Shown: positions 15,547 through 22,049 of the stretch, one piece after another
Layout of the letters: each line of letters begins with the position of its first letter
Position numbering within the stretch: position 1 is the stretch's first letter
Assembly (NCBI GenBank): GCA_905373475.1
Contig: CAJPTC010000037.1
Location: 1 to 24,552 of the forward strand
Reading direction: 5' to 3'
Source: Bacteroidia bacterium
GTDB lineage: Bacteria > Bacteroidota > Bacteroidia > Bacteroidales > CAJPTX01
DNA: 24,552 nt
Translations under genes and position numbers: made by a program
The notes under the pieces: generated by a model
Seen by the model: the letters and a program-made list of their open reading frames with translations, nothing else
Database searches by the model: none
Told to the model about the DNA's origin: nothing

Positions 15547-17433
15547 CTATTGTTCCTTTTCTGTTTGTGCCATAATATCCTTCCACGGGTTGGCAGTGGC
15601 ACTATCGTAGTTAATGAGCATTTTGCGGTAAAGTAACGAAGGCGATTCGGGCATCTCTATGCCCAATGCATATTCGCGCCAGCGTCGGTCTACAAGTTCT
15701 ATGGTCTCTTTGCTGCTTGCCACAACGTTGGGCCATGGTCTGAGATACGCACCGCCTATTTTTGCACGTGCATCGATAATAGCAGAGAAATCGTCGCCGT
15801 CATTAGCTATCCAGATATCGCGTGCAGGCGCCGTGTTGGCTAGTACATACCACAGTAGTAACGATGGGTGCAACATGGGCGCATAGCTGTTTACCAAAAG
15901 TATAAATCGTGGTATAGCGCCTACCTCCGCCGCACATTGCGTCAGCAACTTCTGCGCATCGTTCTTTTGAAACGGCTCATAGTCCTCAACAATCTGAAGT
16001 AGAAGCTTTTCGCCGACCCAAAGCGAGCGACCTCCAAGTGTATGGCTTGCGTGATCTGTCCAGCGGACAGGTGCATCAGAAGGCGTGTCGTAATACGTGT
16101 CTATGAACAATTTTGAACCAAAGCCTACTTCCTCGCTCGCGTGGTCTAGTACATCCTCAGGTCCGCGAGAGAAGAAGAGATCCTGTATCTTCACTTCGGC
16201 AAGAAGACGCAGAATATTATTCTGATCGGTAAAAGCGCAAGAGTCGGGGAGGCGGAGAATGTATTTTGTAAACATGAGTTGCCCAGCACTCCACAGCGCA
16301 TTGGCTATTTTTTCGCCGCTGCCCGCATATGGATGTGCCCCGTGCACCAATGCCAAATTGTGTGCTACGCCCTCAGTTGGTAAATACAGATCTTTCAGCT
16401 CGGGGATGAGGGCTTTCTTGATGATAGGTTCGAAAATCCGTTCCGTTGCGCGTGCTATGATGCTATCCTCCATAGGCGGAATGCCTACAATGGTAGCAGG
16501 ATATACCGCATCGTGCCGAGAGGTTATACAGGTTATGTGGAACTTCGGATACCAGTCTTCCAACGAATAGAACCCCGTGTGGTCGCCAAAAGGACCTTCC
16601 CAAAAAGGTGCTTCTGCGGGGTCTATGTACCCTTCTATGATGATGTCAGCTTCTGCTGGCACTTCCAAGGGAATGGTTACCCCTTTCACCATCGTTACTT
16701 CGCGCTCACGTAGGAAGCCTGCAAAGAGAAACTCGTCTATGCCGTCGGGAAGTGGGGTAGTAGCGCAGTAGGCTAACAGCGGGTCGCCACCCAGTGCTAC
16801 CGCCACGGGCATCCGTTCATTGCGCGCTTTGTAACCTGCAAAGTGTCTTGCGCCCGTTTTATGGATGTGCCAATGCATTGCGGTGGTTTGAGCATCGAGC
16901 ACTTGCATGCGGTACATACCCACATTGCGTTTTCCCGTCTCAATATCCTTGGTAATAACCATGGGCAGGGTTATAAACCGCCCGCCATCATGAGGCCAAC
17001 TTTTCAGTATCGGGAGTTTGGTCAAGTCTGGCGAACGTTCTATCCGCTCTTGGCAGGGCGCTTTGCCCGAAATGGCTCGGGGTAGGAGTTTTGCCAGTGA
17101 GTATAGTGAGGAGAGTGTGTGCCATTTAGCGCTAAATCCCTTTTTAGGCTGCGTTATCGTATCAAAAAGAGAGGAGATGCGTTGCTGTAACTCTTCAAAG
17201 CTTTTCGCGTGCATAGAGGCTAGCAAACGTTTTTCTGATGCATAGAGATTCATGGCAACGGGGTACTCTGTTCCCGTATCGGTGAACAGCAACACTTGGT
17301 CGCTCCCCGCCGAAAACATCCGATGCGCAATCTCGCACATCTCAAGTTCAGGGTTGCATGAAACCGTTACCTTTTTCACTTCATTACGCTCTGCAAGCTG
17401 CTCTATATACTCTCTGAGTCCGTCACTTCTCAT
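15547..17433 (-). CDS. UbiD-family prenylated-FMN decarboxylase
   Basis: A 628-residue member of the UbiD family, enzymes that use prenylated FMN for reversible decarboxylation of aromatic or unsaturated acids. The catalytic Arg-Glu-Glu set can be placed: Arg175 in NVGMYRMQ, Glu274 and Glu279 in EAPFWEGPFGDHTGFY, the two glutamates five residues apart as in Fdc1. HWHIHKTGARHF (187-198) is also conserved. Homologues of this length in Bacteroidota are often called menaquinone biosynthesis decarboxylase, but no menaquinone gene and no UbiX prenyltransferase, which makes the cofactor, is nearby, so the substrate stays open. The ATG at 17433 faces gyrA across a 122-base divergent promoter region. 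Confidence 0.88.
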   Translation of the reverse strand: MRSDGLREYIEQLAERNEVKKVTVSCNPELEMCEIAHRMFSAGSDQVLLFTDTGTEYPVAMNLYASEKRLLASMHAKSFEELQQRISSLFDTITQPKKGFSAKWHTLSSLYSLAKLLPRAISGKAPCQERIERSPDLTKLPILKSWPHDGGRFITLPMVITKDIETGKRNVGMYRMQVLDAQTTAMHWHIHKTGARHFAGYKARNERMPVAVALGGDPLLAYCATTPLPDGIDEFLFAGFLREREVTMVKGVTIPLEVPAEADIIIEGYIDPAEAPFWEGPFGDHTGFYSLEDWYPKFHITCITSRHDAVYPATIVGIPPMEDSIIARATERIFEPIIKKALIPELKDLYLPTEGVAHNLALVHGAHPYAGSGEKIANALWSAGQLMFTKYILRLPDSCAFTDQNNILRLLAEVKIQDLFFSRGPEDVLDHASEEVGFGSKLFIDTYYDTPSDAPVRWTDHASHTLGGRSLWVGEKLLLQIVEDYEPFQKNDAQKLLTQCAAEVGAIPRFILLVNSYAPMLHPSLLLWYVLANTAPARDIWIANDGDDFSAIIDARAKIGGAYLRPWPNVVASSKETIELVDRRWREYALGIEMPESPSLLYRKMLINYDSATANPWKDIMAQTEKEQ

Positions 17434-17482
17434 AGTCCCTGATAAAGAACGAGGTAAAGATAATTATTTCGTAGAAATGCAG

Positions 17483-17517
17483 TACAAAACTACACGACTA
17501 TATTACGTGGTTTTGTA
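17483..17517. promoter_or_regulatory. Inverted repeat in the ubiD/gyrA divergent promoter region
   Basis: TACAAAAC (17483-17490) mirrors GTTTTGTA (17510-17517) and CACG (17493-17496) mirrors CGTG (17506-17509), giving 12 pairs with two unpaired bases on one side and a nine-base centre. On the minus strand its left arm carries TAGTTTTG (17492-17485), a perfect TAnnTTTG box for the UbiD gene. Its right arm touches the gyrA -7 box. It could be an operator that serves both genes. Confidence 0.45.
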
Positions 17518-17518
17518 T

Positions 17519-17526
17519 TACTTTTG
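17519..17526 (+). promoter_or_regulatory. Candidate -7 promoter box of gyrA
   Basis: TACTTTTG matches TAnnTTTG exactly, 29 bases before the gyrA ATG. A ribosome site GGAGG (17542-17546) lies between them. No good -33 TTG box is seen at the expected distance; the inverted repeat occupies that position. Confidence 0.5.
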
Positions 17527-17555
17527 TTACTTGTAAAGTATGGAGGGCGGATTAT

Positions 17556-20063
17556 ATGGCAGAGGATAAGCTAGATCAGATCGTTGTAGAGCGTATAGAG
17601 CAGGTGGATATCGAGGAACAGATGAAGTCCTCGTATATCGATTATGCTATGTCGGTTATTGTCTCTCGTGCGATACCCGACGTGCGCGATGGTTTGAAGC
17701 CTGTACATCGGCGTGTCCTTTATGGCATGGATGAGTTGGGGCTTAATTATCAGGCACAAACCAAGAAATCGGCTACAACGGTCGGACACGTATTAGGGCG
17801 CTACCATCCTCACGGCGATTCGTCGGTCTATGATACCATGGTGCGTATGGCGCAATGGTGGTCATTACGTTATCCGCTGGTGCACGGACAGGGGAACTTT
17901 GGCTCTATTGATGGCGATGGTCCTGCTGCTATGCGTTATACCGAGGCAAAACTTGAGGCGATAACAGACGAGGTGATGAAGGACATCGATAAGGAAACGG
18001 TGGACTTCGTACCCAACTTCGATGAGAGTTACAAGGAGCCTACGGTGTTGCCTACGCGCCTCCCCAATTTGCTGGTGAATGGAACGGCAGGAATTGCCGT
18101 AGGGATGGCGACTCTCATGCCCCCACATCATTTAGGCGAAGTGGTAGATGCGCTTTGTGCCTATATAGACAACGAGGAGATTACCATTGAGGGGCTCATG
18201 GAGCACATCAAGGGACCCGATTTTCCAACAGGAGGCTTGATTATAGGGACTGCTGGTATCAAGGAGGCATACGCTACAGGGAAAGGGCGTATCGTGATGC
18301 GGGCGCGCACCGAGTTTGAAACACTGAGCAATGGGCGTGTTAGCATTAACATTACCGAGATCCCCTTTATGGTGAACAAGGCCGAAATGATAACGCGTAT
18401 CGCCGAGTTGGTCAATACGCACGTCATTGATGGCATCAGCTATATCAACGATGCCTCGGGCAAGGAGGGGATGAAGATCGTTATCATTCTGAAACGCGAT
18501 GCTGTCCCTCAAGTGGTGCTCAACCATCTATTGCGTCACTCGGATATGCAGAAACCCTTTGCCGTAAACAACATTGTGCTTGTAAAGGGGCGTCCGATGC
18601 TTCTAAACCTCAAGCAGCTCATTGCCTATTTTGTTGAACACCGCCATGAGGTTGTACTCCGTCGTGCACGTTTTGAATTGAGAAAGGCGCAGGATCGTAT
18701 TCACATCCTCGAGGGGTTGCTCATTGCCCTAGATCACATTGAGGAGGTTATCCGTATCATTCGTGCTTCTAACGAGGCTGCCGAGGCTGTGCGAAATCTC
18801 ATGACGGCATTTTCCCTATCAGAGGTGCAGGCACAGGCCATAGTCGATATGCGTTTACGCGCCCTGACAGGACTTGAGCGCTCGAAGCTTGAAAACGAAC
18901 GCAACGAATTACAAGCGCGCATAGACTACCTCAATAACTTCTTAGCCGACGTCTCCATCCAAAAGAGCGTGATGAAGGAGGAGTTCCTCGAACTCAAGGC
19001 GAAATACGGCGATAAGCGGCGTACTGAGATTGTGCCCAGCAGCGAGGAGTTCTCACCAGAGGATTTCTATGCGGATGACGATATGGTTATCACCTTCTCG
19101 CACATCGGTTATGTAAATCGCACGAATCTGACCGAATATCGCTCACAGCATAGGGGCGGACGTGGTGTGAAGGGGACGCAAACGCGCGACGAGGACTTTA
19201 TCGAGCATCTTTACACAACCACTATGCATAACACGTTGCTGATCTTTACAGAACGTGGACTTTGCTATTGGTTGAAAGTGTACGAAATCCCTGAGGGAGG
19301 AAAGAATAGTCGTGGGCGCTCCTTACAGAACCTCATTGCTATCGATCAAGCTGATAGAGTACGCGCGATTTTGAATGTGAAGCAGTTGAATGACGAGGAA
19401 TATGCCAACTCGCACTACATTGTCTTTTGTACCCGCGAGGGTGTTGTCAAGAAGACTAAACTTGCCGAATATGCGAATGTGCGCAGCAAGGGCTTGATAG
19501 CAATTGATATTCGCGAGAGTGATCAGCTGTTGGATGCAGTGCTCACCGACGGAGAGAGCGATATCGTATTAGCGAGCCGCAAAGGTATGGCTATTCGTTT
19601 CCCTGAAAGCGATGTACGTGCTGTTTCTCGTAAATCGCTCGGTGTCAATGGCATGAAGATCGCTGAAGGCGACGAGCTGATAGGTATGGTAGCAGTGCCT
19701 AAGAATACCCAGCAGAAGCTCCTTGTAGTATCTAACGATGGGTTCTGCAAGCGTTCAGAGGTTGACGAATATAGAGTTACGCACCGCAACGGGGTAGGGG
19801 TTAAGACCATGAATGTTGACAAGGCGGGTGACCTCATTAACATTAGCCTTGTGAGCGACGACGAGCATCTGATGATCGTCTCGCGCAATGGGGTGATCAT
19901 TCGCTTCCCCGTCTCGCAAACAAAAGTTGTGAGCCGTAACACTAAAGGCGTTCATTGTGTAACCTTGCAAAAGGGCGATGCAATAGCTTCTGTTTCTCCT
20001 GTTGTTGCAGAGGACGAAGAAGAGGCAGAAGTAGCTAAGAACGACGAATCGCAAGAGGCTTAA
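17556..20063 (+). CDS. gyrA: DNA gyrase subunit A
   Basis: The DNA-cleaving subunit of gyrase, which with GyrB introduces negative supercoils. Its 835 residues fit. The winged-helix domain holds the active-site Tyr128 (AAMRYTE). The quinolone-resistance region reads HPHGDSSVYDTMV (84-96), with Ser89 and Asp93 at the positions of E. coli Ser83 and Asp87, that is, the susceptible residues. The C-terminal beta-pinwheel begins after about residue 505 and carries the GyrA box QHRGGRG (531-537), which marks it as GyrA rather than ParC. The C-terminus is an acidic tail (AEDEEEAEVAKNDESQEA), as in many GyrA proteins. The ATG is preceded by GGAGG. A TPR gene follows after 40 bases. Confidence 0.97.
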   Translation: MAEDKLDQIVVERIEQVDIEEQMKSSYIDYAMSVIVSRAIPDVRDGLKPVHRRVLYGMDELGLNYQAQTKKSATTVGHVLGRYHPHGDSSVYDTMVRMAQWWSLRYPLVHGQGNFGSIDGDGPAAMRYTEAKLEAITDEVMKDIDKETVDFVPNFDESYKEPTVLPTRLPNLLVNGTAGIAVGMATLMPPHHLGEVVDALCAYIDNEEITIEGLMEHIKGPDFPTGGLIIGTAGIKEAYATGKGRIVMRARTEFETLSNGRVSINITEIPFMVNKAEMITRIAELVNTHVIDGISYINDASGKEGMKIVIILKRDAVPQVVLNHLLRHSDMQKPFAVNNIVLVKGRPMLLNLKQLIAYFVEHRHEVVLRRARFELRKAQDRIHILEGLLIALDHIEEVIRIIRASNEAAEAVRNLMTAFSLSEVQAQAIVDMRLRALTGLERSKLENERNELQARIDYLNNFLADVSIQKSVMKEEFLELKAKYGDKRRTEIVPSSEEFSPEDFYADDDMVITFSHIGYVNRTNLTEYRSQHRGGRGVKGTQTRDEDFIEHLYTTTMHNTLLIFTERGLCYWLKVYEIPEGGKNSRGRSLQNLIAIDQADRVRAILNVKQLNDEEYANSHYIVFCTREGVVKKTKLAEYANVRSKGLIAIDIRESDQLLDAVLTDGESDIVLASRKGMAIRFPESDVRAVSRKSLGVNGMKIAEGDELIGMVAVPKNTQQKLLVVSNDGFCKRSEVDEYRVTHRNGVGVKTMNVDKAGDLINISLVSDDEHLMIVSRNGVIIRFPVSQTKVVSRNTKGVHCVTLQKGDAIASVSPVVAEDEEEAEVAKNDESQEA

Positions 20064-20103
20064 TTGTGCCACAAGCGAGGCGTTTCATAGAGAGAATAAG
20101 TGT

Positions 20104-21441
20104 ATGACAAACAAGATAAAGATCATGCGGAAATTGTTAAGTGTTCTAGCACTCACGTGTCTATCCGTGACGCTAGTTTTTGCTCAGGAGTTTATTGATT
20201 ATCGTTCGTTAGAAAAAAAGCTTGCCAAGAGCAATGAGAACATTGCCAATGAAAAGAAGGCGCTGAAGCTCGGAACGTGGATGGATCGCGGTGAGCTTAT
20301 GGTTAAGATTTTCAATGCTTACCAGGGCAATCTGACGTATGGTATGGATATTGCCAACTTCCCGCTTCTTATGGGGAAGGCGAAAGGAGAGCGCGACGAG
20401 AAAATTGGTAATCTAGAATTCCATGTTTTAGAGACGAGTCACGTAGATTATTATTTCCAGAACGGGCACTATGCCTTTTTCAAGGTTACCACTCCTGTGG
20501 TGGAGAATCCGCTTCAGTTGGCTTTTGATGCCTACAAGAAAGCAATAGAGCTTGACCCGCAGAAGAAAAAGGAAAATCAAGTAACAGAGTCCCTTATCCA
20601 GTTGCGCAACTCCCTTGCCAATGAAGGTTTGAACTATACAAAGTTGAGCGATTATGCGCAGGCGGTTTCCTCTTTCCAACGTGCTCTGGACGTTGATCCG
20701 TATGCTACGGGCAAAAAGTATGTAAAAGATTCTACGCTATACTACTGCCTAGCTTTCTCGCAAGCTGCGAATAAGCAGCCGCAGGAGGCATTTGCCAACT
20801 ATGAAAAGTCGATAGAACTGGGATATACTATGAAAGGGGAACTCCTATGCCTGATGGCGGATGTTGCTTTGCAGGATTCTACCTTGCTTCCTAAAGCATA
20901 CGATATTCTGAAAGACGGTCTCGCCAAATACCCTGATCAGAAGTGTATTATGCTGAGCATGATAGACAACAGTGTGCGGCAGGGAAAAGATCCGAAAGAG
21001 GTGGTGAAATACGTAGAATCGGCTCTGGCACAAGACCCAGAGAACCCATTCTTGCACGGTATTTTGGGGAATGTGTACGAGAAATTGGATGATATTGCTA
21101 CGGCAGAAAAATATTACCGTCGTGCCTATGAATTGAAACCAGATTGGTACGACATGTTGTACAACATTGCCATTGTACACTACAATAAGGCGGCTAATTT
21201 GCAGTCGGAAGCTGTAAACTTACCTCGTAACCGCGATGCTGACTACGATAAACTCATGGGGCAAGCCAATGAGGAGTTGCATACTTGCATTAAAGTATTG
21301 GAAGAGTTGGATGCTGCCAAGAAGGATCATGATGGAACGCTGGATCTCCTTCGTCAGTTATACTTCCGTTTCCGTTTGGAAGACGGTATGCAAGCCAAAT
21401 ACGATGCGATTATGAAACGTATCGAAGGGCAAGGAAACTAA
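20104..21441 (+). CDS. Exported tetratricopeptide-repeat protein downstream of gyrA
   Basis: A 445-residue protein with a signal peptide (cleavage near VFAQ, residues 25-28), so it acts in the periplasm or at the outer membrane. TPR motifs are clear: around residues 139-155 (LAFDAYKKAIELDP), 180-205 (YAQAVSSFQRALDVDP), 230-240 (AFANYEKSIELG), 300-315 (VESALAQDPENP) and 330-350 (AEKYYRRAYELKPDW). Function is unknown. It follows gyrA by 40 bases without a terminator between, so it is probably read from the gyrA promoter, and ends in a strong terminator. The alternative ATG at 20125 (MRKLLSVLAL) would give a more usual signal peptide; neither start has a strong ribosome site. Confidence 0.85.
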   Translation: MTNKIKIMRKLLSVLALTCLSVTLVFAQEFIDYRSLEKKLAKSNENIANEKKALKLGTWMDRGELMVKIFNAYQGNLTYGMDIANFPLLMGKAKGERDEKIGNLEFHVLETSHVDYYFQNGHYAFFKVTTPVVENPLQLAFDAYKKAIELDPQKKKENQVTESLIQLRNSLANEGLNYTKLSDYAQAVSSFQRALDVDPYATGKKYVKDSTLYYCLAFSQAANKQPQEAFANYEKSIELGYTMKGELLCLMADVALQDSTLLPKAYDILKDGLAKYPDQKCIMLSMIDNSVRQGKDPKEVVKYVESALAQDPENPFLHGILGNVYEKLDDIATAEKYYRRAYELKPDWYDMLYNIAIVHYNKAANLQSEAVNLPRNRDADYDKLMGQANEELHTCIKVLEELDAAKKDHDGTLDLLRQLYFRFRLEDGMQAKYDAIMKRIEGQGN

Positions 21442-21466
21442 GGCTTTTCTTTTTACTTGAGAGTAT

Positions 21467-21496
21467 AAGAGGCGTTGCATCCGCAGCGCCTCTTTT
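21467..21496 (+). terminator. Rho-independent terminator of the gyrA-TPR unit
   Basis: AAGAGGCGTTGC (21467-21478) pairs with GCAGCGCCTCTT (21483-21494), 12 pairs with one G-T pair, four-base loop ATCC, followed by a T run (21493-21496). It lies 25 bases after the TPR stop. Confidence 0.85.
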
Positions 21497-21554
21497 GTAC
21501 AAACAGGTTGCGTATCATATCTATAAAATATTGAATACCAATTTTTATATTTTC

Positions 21555-21745
21555 TGTAGGGGCGAAACCTGATTCGCCCAATACGGCATGCCATGCCGAA
21601 TATTGTCGCATCGCAATGCGCATACAACATTGAATTCCCCCTCTGTATGGGTGAGGCGTGCCTCACCCATTAAATGCGCAATGCGCATTGACATTGCCTG
21701 ATTCGCCCGAAATATCATTGCGTAAATGCGCAGCGCGCATATTCG
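21555..21745. repeat. Cluster of short palindromic repeats (REP-like) in a gene-free stretch
   Basis: At least five inverted repeats in under 200 bases: GGGCGAA/TTCGCCC (21560-21579); CGGCATG/CATGCCG (21584-21598); ATGGGTGAGGC/GCCTCACCCAT, 11 perfect pairs (21647-21670); an 8-pair palindrome AATGCGCA..TGCGCATT (21673-21689); and ATGCGC/GCGCAT (21726-21740). A looser one lies at 21599-21631. CCTGATTCGCCC is repeated at 21568-21579 and 21697-21708, and TAAATGCGCA at 21671-21680 and 21723-21732. The whole gap 21442-22049 has no gene that I can support; the part from 21750 to 22049 is AT-rich and must hold the promoter of the next gene, but no good TAnnTTTG box is seen (nearest is TGTTTTTG at 22005-22012). 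Confidence 0.75.
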
Positions 21746-22049
21746 CGATCACATAATTTTACCATAACACACATCGCCAATATTCACATAATTTATGCAG
21801 GAAAGATTTATTTGATAAAATATCTTATTTCCGTAGTCGGCGCTTTGATTTTCCGTTCAGAGCTTCAATAATAGCAGTTACAAGAGTGCCTATCTATCAC
21901 CTAGTTTCGGCTTATTTCTACAATAATCTCTAAATTGCGTTGGAGGGGAAGGAATATCCTAATTATGGGCATGAAATTTGTGCTCCGCGAATTGAAAAAG
22001 TGACTGTTTTTGTGTGCTTTATAGGTTAAAATGATGGGAGAAGGTGAGA

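Noticed and set aside
17556..20063. ParC rather than GyrA, or a quinolone-resistant GyrA
   Set aside because: The GyrA box QHRGGRG is present, and Ser89 and Asp93 are the susceptible residues.
21358..21666. Minus-strand frame of 102 codons over the TPR 3' end and the palindromes
   Set aside because: It runs through the terminator and the palindromic repeats and has no domain; an accidental frame.
21555..21745. Possible CRISPR array
   Set aside because: The repeats differ from one another, spacing is irregular and no cas gene is seen.
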